From the NCBI RefSeq assembly GCF_000208745.1, contig NC_030854.1, forward strand, positions 11,419,467 through 11,483,466: a stretch of 64,000 nucleotides of DNA, in the 5' to 3' direction. Shown here one piece after another: positions 1 to 12,051 of this stretch (its first letter is position 1; each line of letters opens with the position of its first letter). Made by a program: the position numbers and the translations under genes. The stretch is from Theobroma cacao. Its lineage: Eukaryota > Streptophyta > Magnoliopsida > Malvales > Malvaceae. Below the pieces are notes generated by a model. The model saw only the letters and a list, made by a program, of their open reading frames with translations, searched no databases and was not told the origin of the DNA.

Positions 1-821
1 ATAAGAGAATATATTAGTTTGACTTATTATAAGAGGGCAAAAGTTGGATGGCCATGAGTGGCTTGTAGGTAACCCAAGAATGTATAGGTAAGTGTGCAAG
101 GGAGCTATGATCGATAGATAAGGGTAGAACTTTAATGGTGAGACAATGTTCGCTGCGTTAGACCTTGAACTATAAAATATGGATATGTATCCACCTTATG
201 AATACTTTGATGTGATAAATTCGAAAGACTTTTTGCAATGAGAAAACATTAAAGCTTAAAGAGCAAATGGCTATACAGTCAAGTCAGACTCATGACTGAC
301 ATGTCACATAATTATGAGGATCGGATACAAAGCAATATAGAGGCATGAAAGATGATTGAGGACAAAGGGATGACTATAAGGAATTGTGATACTGCATCGT
401 ATTCAATGATCAAATCAAGGTGGATCTTGGAAGCATAAATGGGATTATAAGGCATATACACATATGTGGGGTTGATATTGTGATCAACTAAAATGAAGAA
501 TGATTTTTAGTAAATTAAGATTTAAACTTAATATATGATGAGTGATGTAGGTAGTACAATGATAAGAAATTTTATCAGAAATTGAACTATGTGAACATAA
601 GAGACTTTGGGAAATAGTCAAAGAGATAATATCAAGGAAATATGATCTATAGCATGGTTAAGCTGTACGAGATGGATTAATATGATTAAGAATATTAATA
701 TTTTATACCTGTGAGATAAACAGGAAGTATGTGGAAATAATGGAAGAAAAAACCCCACCTTTTCTTTGAGTTTGATAAGTGAAATTTTGAGGACAAAATT
801 TTATTTTAAGGGGGGTAGTGT
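1..821 (+). mobile_element. 3' internal end of a chromovirus-like element, decayed
   Basis: No long frame is open. At about 751-785 the codons read PHLFFEFDK then a stop, closely matching the chromodomain tail PHLFFESGK-stop of the minus-strand element at 15086. A purine-rich polypurine tract (about 806-820) follows and directly abuts the LTR at 822. This marks the stretch as the last part of a Ty3/gypsy chromovirus-type internal region. Upstream of about 740 I recognise nothing with certainty. The 5' part of the element lies outside the window. Confidence 0.55.
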
Positions 822-3513
822 TGTCAAACCCTATTCTATAAAATACTTACGACATCATTTACATGCTCAATATAATGTTTGCATATTTAGGAAGTTCTAG
901 GAATCGTTAAAAAACGATATTGCCCCTAATGGTACCATTAAGTCGATTAAGCCTCGAACTAGTTCAAATAGGAATTTTAAGGTGAAATTAAGAGTTTCAC
1001 AGCTTAGGGATGACTCAAAATGGTAATTCAGACTTCGAAGATCAATTTGGAGTCAAACAAGAATTTTCACTATCTAGGGGCAAAATGGTCATTTGCCACT
1101 TAGAGACAAAATGGAAATTTTAGGAAAAGATTTTTTTGGCCCTATTTGAGTATTGGAGTATGATTTGAAGTTTAGAAGTGAAAAATTTTAATTCCTGTAT
1201 AATTTGGAGTATAAGGTTGAAATGGTAATTTTGCCACCTCGGGGGCAAATCGGTAAATTTTCAGCCCCGACACTTGACAAGACCAAGGGATTTTATTCAT
1301 CATGGAAATGGATAAACATGAGAAATGTGTGATGGAGAATTAAAGAATTAAAAGTCAAATATTTAAAATTTGAACCAATAAGGAAATGCCATGTGTCATG
1401 TTTTTATTATTTTATTATTTCTTTATAAAAAGGCAAAAAGTCAGCCTATTTCTCCCATGGTGATCAGCCAAACCAGAAGAGAAGAGAAACCAAAGAAGAA
1501 CAAACCCTAGGTGGGAAAAATCAAAGAGAAAGTGTTGGAATTCAAGCATTTGATTAAGCAAAGGTAAAATTTCTTTGATTTTGCTAGTGATTTACCTTAC
1601 CCATGCATTTTTCCTTAATTTCCATGGTTAAATTACATGTTTTCATGATGAATTCATGGCTGGTCAAAATGGGTATGGAGAGAGAATGATCTTGGATTGG
1701 TTTGATTTTTAGGTATGTTAGTGTTTTTAGGTGATTAATGATGTGTAGCATGAAAACAAGTGAAGAAAACCACCAAAGGTTTGGTGCCCATCAATAGCCG
1801 AATTCTCTAAGTGAATAATGAGGAAGAATGGGATGTTATTCTAGGTGATTTGATTAAGAAATAATAGTTTTTGGTGTAGGAATTAATGAATTATGGAGAG
1901 AAAATTAAGTAGGAAAAATCACAGAGTTAGTGTACCATTGTTGGCCGAAAGTTCCAAGAAGCAAAGTGAAGATAAATTTTGCCTAATTGTGTGTTAATTA
2001 GTTGTGCTTGGTGAATTGAGGGATTGGAAAAAAAATGGAGCAAGTTAGAGTGAAATTGGACGCATTGGCCAATTTATCGAATGAAAAATCGACTTAGGCC
2101 AATACTGGGTCTAGATGGCTACCTGTGCATTTTTCATTTCATATCATGCATATATATCGAGCCTGAAATAGCTTATAACTGTTAGATACAATTTAATTAG
2201 AATATGTGTCATGGATTATGGCTAGGTGGTGAGCCATTGGATACGGGTAAAGGACTGTACCCGCGGACTGAAAATAAGAGTATTTCTACTCCTAATACTG
2301 TGAGTGAACTTATTATCGTCTTAATTATCTAAACTAGTTTTATACAATTGTATGATTTTATGAAAAATGGGTTTAAATGGTAAATTACTGTGTTTTAGGA
2401 GAAATTGTGATTTTATAAAATGATTTTATAGATTTTCTAGAAAATTGAATGCTGGTTTTGAAAATAGAGTTATTGGAGACTGCCCGCTTGTGTTATAAAT
2501 TATGTTTTAAATTATATGGCTTGTAGCAATATGTGAGCATGAATGGCAAAGTTTGTGTTTGTATCAAAATTATATATACTATGTATTTAGCCTTGAGAGG
2601 CTGATTGCGATAAATTACCATGTCATGCAGATAAAGATTTTATAAATTAGGTGGTAGATAAAATAATCCATAATCCATGTAGTGAAGGTTTTGTGAACCA
2701 ACCTAAGAGAGGGGGCACAGAATCAATATACCTTACCTCGATTGGAGAGCCGTGTGGAGGGTATCTCTTGAGGTAAAGATTTGAGTGCACTTCACGTGGA
2801 CCACCGCGTGAGAGTGAGACTCAGCCAACGCCAAGGCATGGCTAGAATTTCGGATGTAAAGACATTTAACAGCCTTGGTGGTCTCGGTCAGATGCCTAGG
2901 CCAGGCATCCCCGGGAATGATTTTGGCAGGAGCCAAGTTTTGTGAAATACATAAGCCAGCTTGATTATTTGAGTAAATTGATTATTGATGTTATGAAAAA
3001 CATACTGGAATGAAATATCTTACTTGTCTCCATTTACTCGCCTTTAGATAGTTTATATGGTGTCTGTTTACTCACTGGGATTATGTAATCTCACCTCTCT
3101 TCCTATCCATTTTTCAGGCTCAGGATAGTTTGTTGATAGTTGATTAAGACGAGAATTAATCTCGGAGTTGCATCCTAGAAAGTAATGGTTTGTAGCCTTA
3201 CACCTTCTTGGTTAGTTGAGGGCCCACGTGTCACTGTAAAAGTAATTTTATACTTCAGTTATCTAATTTAAAGTATGTATGAACATATTTAGCTTTTACA
3301 CAATGTTTTTGGCGAGTTTTGGTAATTTCAAAGAAAAATGACGAAAATGCCCCTGTGAGCTAGAAAATAATATTTTATTATTTTGATTTGAAAATGACTT
3401 ATGATTTCTTGAAATGCGAGATTTAATAATTGTCGCTCACCGGGGAGATGAGAAAGCTGATGCTAAGCCTTGCGGGGTTTCGACGGGCCTGATGGGAGTT
3501 CCAGATTGTGACA
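822..3513 (+). mobile_element. 3' LTR, family A (chromovirus-type)
   Basis: The LTR starts TGTCAAACCC right after the polypurine tract and ends GATTGTGACA, giving TG...CA ends over 2692 bp. It aligns by eye along its length with the LTRs at 24180, 48901 and, reversed, 12052 and 21749. The last 130 bp contain a deletion relative to the other copies: the stretch between GGTTTCGA and GATGGGAGTTCC is missing. The 5' partner LTR lies outside the window, so its TSD cannot be tested. Confidence 0.8.
1424..1433 (+). promoter_or_regulatory. TATA box of family A LTR
   Basis: TATAAAAAGG lies about 600 bp into the LTR, where the related LTRs carry TATAAAT (49518) or TATAAAA (minus strand, about 24125-24131 and 14426-14432). 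It is the expected core promoter for element RNA. The shared position across copies supports it. Activity is not shown. Confidence 0.5.
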
Positions 3514-5152
3514 ATTTCGCATTGTATGCCTTACCTTTTCTGATGGCTTGGATCTTGCATGCAACTTCAATATTCTTCCAAAGCTTTAATCATCAAGGTG
3601 CCACAATAACTCACAAATAAATTCCCAAGATTTCCTATCACTCGTAGGATTAAAAATGCAAGATTATACTTACCTTTTTTCTTTGTACTTTAAATCCACT
3701 ATACACCCATGTACCATCAACATGCATGCCTCTGGTCTTTTGATTCTTTGAAGATCTTGCTACCACAAAATGTTTCTTATGGTTGCAACCAGTTTTCAAA
3801 TCATACATGCAAGCAAAATCACAACTCTTACCTTCCTCTCTCTTGAATAGTCAAACCAAAACATTAATCTCCTTCAAGCTTCAAATCTACACTTTGAATG
3901 GGAAATAACCATCAAGACTCAACAAGGAAGAAGTAAGAAACCCACGGTTTCTCTTGAATCCTCACAAACCCAAGCCTTCCTCCATTTTCTCTCTTTCTTT
4001 CTCTTTTCTTTATTTTTTCTTCCTCTTGGGTGGAGCTCTCAAGAACAATTTCTTCTTTCTTTTCCTCCCTTAATGGCTGGTTCTCTGAAGCTTCTCAAGG
4101 CCAGTGTTTTTGTTCTCTTTTATTCTTTGGAATTTGGCATTTATATGGCCACCCACTTAGCCAATCAAATTGCATGCACACATTTGCCTTTTTTATTCTA
4201 GTTTGCCACCTTACCAACCTATAAGATTTCATGCACCAATTTCCTTTCTTCCACATTAGTCAAATATCTTCCTTTATTATCCATATTCATTCTTTAAGCT
4301 ATCTTCATGCATTCTTAATGCATTTTCATTTCATCTACCTTACTTATGTCCAATAGCCTTTCATGCATTCTCCCACATTATTTCTCATTTGGCCTCCCAT
4401 TTAGCCAATAACATTACATGCATAAATATTTCTTTTAGTCCAACATTGCCACCAAGTGTCCTCCATGCAACAATTCTCTATGCTTTCTTTAACTAGTAAA
4501 ATCACATGCATATTTAACCTTGTGCATTTGTCTCCTTCTTGTTTATTTGTCACATGGTGTGGGGTCCTACATGTTCCCCACTAAAATTACACCTTTATAT
4601 GCCATCTTTTGCATGTAATAGTATTCGTCACATGCATATGACAATCTTCCACATAACCTCATTTTTCATGACTAATTATTTTCTTTTCATCCAATTTTGC
4701 AAGTGACCAATAATTTCTCTATCTAAAAAATATAATATAATATAAATGAATAAAATATTATTTTATACATGTCATCTAAAAATTCTATTTTTGGTCTCCC
4801 CCACATAGACTTAACCTATCTCTCGCAAGATCCGACCCGTTTTGGCATAGGTTTATTTTAATATTATTATATTAATAAAATATTATTTTATTCCAAAATT
4901 CTCCACTTGTCTTCTCGGGTCCCAGAGTGTCTCACTTTGCCCAAGTTCACTTCCAAATCGCTTTTTAACTCTGCTAATTCATCATCGATAAAAAATTATT
5001 ATATTATTATTATTTTTTAGGATGTAAAATATTTTATTCCAAAATATGCCTTCCACCCATCTCCACTATTTCGCACTTAATTTAGCTTCAATTGACCCTT
5101 GTCCAATCGATAAGGTCGTATTGGCTTCGATATGAGCGTACGGGGTGTCACA
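3514..5152 (-). mobile_element. Partial LTR, family B, reverse orientation
   Basis: Read on the minus strand this starts TGTGACACCCCGTACG at 5152 and runs left. It matches by eye the plus-strand copy starting at 61821 (TGTAACACCCCGTAACC) and the 5' half of the solo LTR at 34072-37701. Shared landmarks are the AT-rich TAATATTTTATT block and the GGGGAACATGT/ACCATGTG motif. The full-length LTR at 34072 continues with a 3' half not present here, so this copy is truncated at its left end. The exact left boundary is uncertain. Confidence 0.6.
4139..4145 (-). promoter_or_regulatory. TATA box of family B LTR
   Basis: On the minus strand this reads TATAAAT within a segment followed by A-rich leader-like sequence. 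It is the likely transcription start region of this LTR. The inference rests only on motif and position. Confidence 0.3.
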
Positions 5153-5663
5153 AAAAAAAAATAAGGTATATTTGGAATGAAGTTGAAACTCTATATAAGT
5201 CCTAGAATGATTACGTGCTTAAGGTGATTTGAGCCACATTTTACCCCATATCCTACCTTGACCCTAGACATACATTACGAGCTAATTAAAGCCCTAAGGA
5301 TCCTTCATTAAATTTTAGTCTATATTAGTAGAGAGAGAGATGAAAAGCAAACATATGGAACTATAGTACTAATTTGAATTTTGCAAGAGTATAAATTTAT
5401 CTAAATGGTATGATGTTCTTAGTAAAAGATTGCAAAAGCACACAGAAATCCATTCAAGGATGAGCTTGCATTTGAATTGAAATGTGAACTCGAATAATAT
5501 TTATGTTTTTTTTTTAATTGAGAATATGGGATAACTTATGAGGAAATAAAAGGTGATCATTGATTTGGTGCAGCCTACTTCTAGTTAGATGTGTTTTTCA
5601 TTTATGTTATTTCCTTTTATTTTATGTTTAGATCGAGGACTAGTAAAATCTTAAGTTTGAGGG
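5153..5663 (+). mobile_element. 3' internal end of an Athila-like element
   Basis: Non-coding DNA that matches by eye the stretches just upstream of the Athila 3' LTRs at 30743 and 58621. Shared phrases include the 'tgattaagtgcttaaggtgaatttgagc' type block and the GAGAGAGAGATGAAAA stretch. It ends in the polypurine tract CTTAAGTTTGAGGG immediately before an LTR start at 5664. The rest of this element lies left of the family B LTR or has been lost. Confidence 0.65.
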
Positions 5664-7319
5664 TGTGATAACTCTATTTTACAAAGCTATTTTGTGAAAT
5701 CCACCTTGAGTAAGAGGAAAAGTTAGGAAATTCTTAGGTGAGCATATAGATTACATATTTTGACTATGAAACGTAGTTTTATCCTTCAAAAGAATTCATT
5801 GACACTTTTGGTTGTCTATCACTTTTGAAGCAAAAAATTTTGTAAGTTTGGGAGATGTTAAAATATGTGATTTTTATAGAACAATCTTTTGAAAATAAAA
5901 AATGGTAGTAATGATTCCCTTGATTTTTAGATGACCAAAATTGATTTTGTCCATAATTTTTGGTGTACGTTTGCTATGGTAAGTGGGAGGCACAAATTTA
6001 ATTTTGGTCAAACTTTTTCGATTTTGTTCTTGAAACAAAAATTTAGATTTTGATTGTTCTGGATTTTGAATTTTTTGATATTTTTATTGAATCTATATGG
6101 GGAATTGTTTGTTTATTACATTAAATATCTTAGGTAAATGGAAAGTAAAAAGTAAAAAGGACATTTACTTAAATGGTATTTAATGTAAATAAGCTGGGTA
6201 GGTTTTATAGGCAATTTGCCTTAGAAACTGCATTTTGTCTCAAATGTATCGATACATTTAGCCTAGAAAGGGTTTCTAATGAACATGTATCGATACATGT
6301 TCATAATATATTGATACATTTTCTCCAAAACTAAAATGTATCAATACATGGGCCAATGTATCGATATATTTCGTCGATTTCAAAAAAATAAAAAGGGGTA
6401 AAAACATAATTTCACTCCCTAGCTTACAACTATACGACATTTTTCAAGGGTTGGTGACCTTTAGCCACATTTGCAAGGTAAAACCCCAACTTTTAAGCTC
6501 AGCCAACTCATTTTTAACCCAAAACTCCATTTTTCTGATTCTAAAGCTTAGTTTTGTGTTTTTATGAAAAAGGATGACATTTTTAGCTTTTAAACCTTTT
6601 GATCTTGGATTTCTAAAACTTAGATAGTTGTCTTATTTCCCATATTTTCTATTGGTGATTGAAGTTTAATGGTTTCATGATTTTTTTAAAGTTTAAAGGA
6701 TGGAAGATTTATGGGTTTCTAAGCATGTGTTTTAGCTAGAAAATTAGTTTAGCTAAAAGAGAGTAGTTTTGAAAGTACCTCAAAAGATTATTATGAGATT
6801 TTTATTCTAAAAAATGATTGTGATGATTTTTGTATGATAGGAAAGCTTGAAAACTCCACGGATTATGCTGAAACGGAGTTGTGATTGTAGCTAGGAAATT
6901 GAATCTCCATTTAGGTGAATGGGTACACCTTTTCAAGTATTTTAATATGTAAAGTTAGCATTATTTTTATGGAAATGGTTGTTTATACATGTTGAAAACT
7001 TATTTCCATAAATGGTTTATTAAAGCATTTGAACTACAGGGTTTTATGAAGTTTTCAAGGAAATGTTCAAATGATTTGATTTGATAATGATTGCAGTATG
7101 TTTGACACAATAATTTTCAAATTGTTTACGAATCCACTATGTATGTAAATATGCTACTATGTATTAATTTTCAACAAGGAGGGACAAGCTCTTTTATGTC
7201 TGCAGCCCACTCGATTACTCCGACATTCAAGCTAGTGTGGGTAAGAGATATTTCTATGGTTAATGTATGAATGTTATTATGCACATGTTAGATACAATGC
7301 AGCATGATAAGAATGTTGG

Positions 7320-7610
7320 ATGCATGAGTTCCATTTATGAGGTTATGAAATGTATGCCATGAGATGTATGTGTTAAGTATATCATATACATTATGGGCTA
7401 AGCATGCAAATGATTTATGAGGCTATCAAATGTATGCGATGAGATGTATGTGTTTATGAAATGTATGCCATGATATGCAAGTGTTGAGATAGTCATATAC
7501 ACTAAAGGCTAAGCATGTAAGTGATTTATGAGGTTATGAAATATATGCCATGAGATGCATGTGTTGAGATAGTCATATGCACTATGGGTTAGTATGATGA
7601 TGATTTATGG
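7320..7610 (+). repeat. Degenerate tandem repeat in LTR C
   Basis: Units of roughly 90-100 bp share 'atgaggttatgaaatgtatgccatgagatg' type text followed by 'catatacactatgggctaagcatg'. About three units are visible. A related degenerate array occurs at about 11650-11935 in copy 1. Confidence 0.6.
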
Positions 7611-7769
7611 AAATGTAATATTCTCATGATGCAAGCTAAGGATGTGAACGATCCTAAGCTTAAAAGATCTTATGATGATCATGGGTGAGGTTAAAGTGTC
7701 ACTCATGCAGCTTTGATAATTGTTCACACTAAGTGAAATGGATAGTAGTCAGGACTTGTCCACTACACT

Positions 7770-9218
7770 CCAGATAATTCTATTTTACAGAATTATTTTA
7801 TTCTAATTTTATTATTAAATATTAGCTAAGTCTTTAATTTTCAATTATAATTTTGTTATTTTTAGTTATTTTTATAATTATTTTATTTTTATTAAGTTAT
7901 TTTACTTTTATATTTATTTCCTATAATTTGGTTATTACTTATTAGTTTTTATGTTTTTGTAGGATTTTCAGGAATTGGTTTTAATTTTGGAAAGTAAGGT
8001 GTTTGAAGGACTTGGAATTCTCTTTACATATGCTTCAGTATTTTCCCCATAACTCTTTCTACCAAACTCTAAATGATACAATTCTTAAACCATTGGAAAG
8101 CTAAGAGAAAAACTATAACTTTCATGAAGATCACTTTGCCCAGTTTGCATAGAAGATAGAGAAAATTGAGTCGAAAGATGACTAGGTGTACTGTTGCAGG
8201 AATGGCAATTTTAAGGTTGACAATTGATATTTGGGCCTTTCATTACACTTCTAAGCCCAATTAGAATAAGTAGGTTAACTTAGGAGGTTTTTGGTTAAGT
8301 TTGTTAGTATAAATAGGATATTTTTATGAGACATTAGTGAGAGAACTTTTAAAGATTCAAGAGGCTTAAAGTTGAGGCAAAAACTTAGGAAACAAAGCTG
8401 CAATCCATCGTTTTATTTTCTTCCTTAGCTTTTATTTTTCTAGTTACTCTCACTGGTTGAATTTTATATAATGTTATTTGTCTTTGCAATTACGAGTAGC
8501 TAATTTACTTTTCTTGGGATTGCAATTGAACTTAAATGCAATCTAAATTTTTAATCTCTTTCTTGCTTATTTTCAATGGAATTGAATTGTTTATTTCAAT
8601 TTGTTCTTAATGCTTTTAATTGCTTAGCCATCAATTAAATTAATCTAGGAACCTAAACAAACTTCGGAAAGGGAGTTTAGTGCATGCTAAAATTTGGATA
8701 GCATATGGTCATATTAATTGATTTGTGTATAGGAGAAGGATATACCTATATACCATATGTCGCCAAAATTAGAGCTTAAACTTAATGAATTTGTTTTAAT
8801 TACAATTCATATAGGGATATAGTGTTTTTGTTAAAATAGATATGTTTATAAGATAAGTCGAGAGACCCTTATAAATAATTGAGGACTCTAGGTTAGCAAT
8901 TAAACCCATTGAAATAAGTTGAGGAAGAGAGATAAGATTAAGATGAAGTGTGAGACATATTGTAATCCTAGGCTTGTTTGATTTCATTTTAACTCAAACT
9001 TTTATTAATTTAATTTTTTCTTTTTATTTTAAATTTTGGTTAATTATTTTTAGTTAATTAATTTAGTTATTTGACACTGATTGTTTGGATAAGATTAAAA
9101 TGTTTTAATTTTAGTACTTAGTAAAATTTTAGATCAATTCTCTGTGGGATCGATACTTTGCTTGCTTATATACTATCTATTTGATACGTATGCTTTCATA
9201 GTAGAATTTTAACTAACA
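7770..9218 (+). mobile_element. 5' LTR of Athila element 1
   Basis: It matches the 3' LTR at 30743-32193 along its length. It starts at 'ATAATTCTATTTTA' (the first two bases, normally TG, are mutated or lost) and ends AACTAACA. The 'gagacc cttataaataatt gaggactctagg' block and the closing 'tctgtgggatcgatactttgcttgc' block are typical of the Athila LTRs in this window. The next bases are a decayed primer-binding site. Confidence 0.8.
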
Positions 9219-9246
9219 AGTTTTTTACATCGCTGTCGAGAAATTG
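9219..9246 (+). other. Decayed Athila primer-binding region
   Basis: The bases after the LTR end resemble the usual Athila primer site (TGGCGCCG-TGCCGGGGA type) in spacing and in the remnant CGCTGTCGAGAAATTG, but with many substitutions. The position right after AACTAACA supports the call. Confidence 0.4.
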
Positions 9247-9335
9247 TTTATAGAACTTTTACTAATACTAATACCAAGCAAATTTAGTCTTAATTCAAAT
9301 TTTTTTATTTTATCTTCAGTTACTTTTGGTTGAGG

Positions 9336-10045
9336 TGATGAATTACTATAACTATCAATAGCCATTTGAACAATTTGTGCCTAGGAGGGTTGCTAGTGAT
9401 TATGAATTGGCTATCAATGCTTTTGTAGCCCAAGTACATGCTTAGTCTCAAAGAATTGACAATTAGGATGTTAATGTTTTTCAGAGACCTTTTGTGAGGT
9501 GCGAACTTTGTGGATGGGCATTCAAGTGATTGTTGTTTAACCTATTATAAATCAATGCAATTTAATGAAAACTTCAATGGGTAGCAAAACATTTAATATT
9601 CCAACAGTTACAACTCAATGTGATATCACCCAAATTTTTCTTGGAGTAATGATTGGATTCTTGCACATTCATTACAACCTGTTTTCCATAATGGTTTTCA
9701 GTTATAAGCTAGAGCTCTTGTCCCTAAAAAGACGCCCACCTTAGAAGATGTTCTCATGCAATACATGGCTAAGAATGATGCCATCATTCAGAGTCAAGTA
9801 ACTTCATTGAGAAATCTTGAGACTCAAGTGGGACAACTTATTAATGACATTAACAATAGGCCTCAAGAAACTTTACTAAATGACACTAAGCTTAATCCTA
9901 AAAGAGAAGAATACGGTAAGCATCTAGATGAGGTAAATGACAATGATGTGGTAAATGATGGAGATAAAGTAGATCAAGAGAATAGTTTCAACAACCACAT
10001 TCAAGATGAAGAAGTTAGGTAGGATGAGGAAGTATCTACACCACC
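9336..10045 (+). pseudogene. gag: Athila gag remnant
   Basis: From 9336 the frame reads MNYYNYQ then stops repeatedly. Recognisable pieces are CELCGW near 9500 (first half of an Athila zinc knuckle), HPNFSW near 9630, and an open stretch 9756-10022 whose SLRNLETQVGQL and NDINNRPQ are the Athila gag C-terminal signature. The same signature occurs in Athila element 2 at about 41906. The N-terminal capsid-like part is missing. The remnant is cut by the solo LTR C at 10051. Confidence 0.75.
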
Positions 10046-12051
10046 ACAAGTGTGAAATCCGACCTTTAAGTAGGATGATAAGTCAGGAAATCCTTAGGTG
10101 AGAACATCAAACTGAGAATGAACCTTCCAAAAGAATTATTAACAATTTTTATTGTCTGTCACTTTTGAAGTAGAAAATTTTCTAAAACTAGAAGGGGTCA
10201 AAATATGTAATTTTTATAGAACAATCATTTGGAAATAACAAATGGCAGTAATGATTCCTTTGGTTTTTAGATGATCAAAAATAATTTTTTCTTAATTTTT
10301 GGAGCACGTTTACTAGGGTAAATAGGAACCGTAAATTTAATTTCAATCAAGCTTTCTTGATTTCATTCTTGAAAGCAAAATTTAGATTTAGATTTTGTTT
10401 ATATTTTTATTGAATCCAAAAGGGAGGTTGTTTGCTTATTTACATTAAATACCATTTAAGTAAATGTCCTATTTACTCTTTACTATCCATTTACTTAAGA
10501 TATTTAATGTAAATAAGCTGGGCAGGTTTTATAAGCAATCTATCCCAGAAAATTGCATTCTGTCTCAAATGTATCGATACATTTAGCCTAGAAAAGGTTT
10601 TTGATGAACATGTATCGATGCATATTCATAATGTATCGATACATTTTCCCCAAAACCAAATGTATCGATACATGGGCCAAAGTATCGATACATTTTGTTA
10701 ATTTCAGAAACATAAAAAGGAAAAAACGTATTTTCACACCCTAGCTTATAAATATATCACATTTTTCAAGGGTTGGCAACCCTCAGCTGCATTTGCAAGG
10801 TAAAACACCCATTCTTAAGCTCTTTCAACACATTTTTAATCCAAAATTCATTTTTATGATTCTAAGGCTTAGATTTGGGTTTTAATGGAAAAGGATCACA
10901 TTTTTAGCGTTTAAATCTTTTGGCTTTGGATTTACAAAACTTAAATAGTTGTGTAATTGCCCAAACTTTCTACTAGTGATTTAAGTATAAAAGTTTTATG
11001 ATTTGCTTAAGCATTTAAGCTCACCTAAGGTAAGGATGGAAGATTTATGGGTTTTAGCTAGAAACTTAGTTTAGCCAAAGTCGAGTACTTTTAAAAGTAC
11101 ATAAAATGATTATTAAGAAATTCTTATTCTAGGAAATGATTGTGATGATTGTTATACGGTAGGAACACTTGAAAACTCCACGGATAAAGTCAAAAGGGAG
11201 TTGTGATTAGAGCTAGGAATCGACTCTCCGATTGTTGTATGATAAGAACACTTGAAAACTCCACAAAAAATGCCGAAATAGAGTTGTGATTGGAGCTAGG
11301 AATCGACTCTCTAATTAGGTGAGTGGATACACCACTTTCAAATTATTTTGATATGTAAAGCTAACATGATTTTGATGAAAAGGATTATTTATGCATGTTG
11401 ATAGTATATATCTAAAATTGGTTATCAAAGGATTTGAGGTTCTATAATGAAAATAATTTTCTAGGAAAATTAATTGATAATGATTATGATGTGATTTACT
11501 TAATGGATTTTCTAAAATGTTTATGAATCTACTATGTATATAAATACTTTACTATGTATTAGTTTTCAACAAGCGAGGACAAGCACCTTATGTTTGAAGT
11601 CTACTCGATTGCTCCGATCTTCGGACTTGTGTGGGTACGATATGTTGTATGCTTATTTATAAATGCTATAATATGCATGTTGGTATGATGAATGCCATAT
11701 GATGTGAATTCTGCATACCATATAAGATGATCAAGTATGCATGATGTATACTATAAGATGGTGTATATGATGTAAATTCCATAGACCATATGAGGTGGTT
11801 AAGTATGCATGATTAATGCCATAAGAATATGTATATGATGTATATTCCATATACTGCATGAGATGATTGAGCTAGCATAATTGTCATGAGAATATGTATA
11901 TGATGTAAATGCCATGAGTTAGGATGTATGTGAAGGGCTTTTCACATACCACATGCTACAAGTATGAGAACTCAAAGAGTGCGATTGATACCATTCTCAC
12001 GGGGTACAAGTGATGACTCCACTTCTATGATGCATCATAAAATGCCAAAGG

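Noticed and set aside
2733..2936. Open frame matching 26105-26332 on the minus strand
   Set aside because: Both cross the conserved hairpin block of family A LTRs. The likeness is LTR homology and not a gene.
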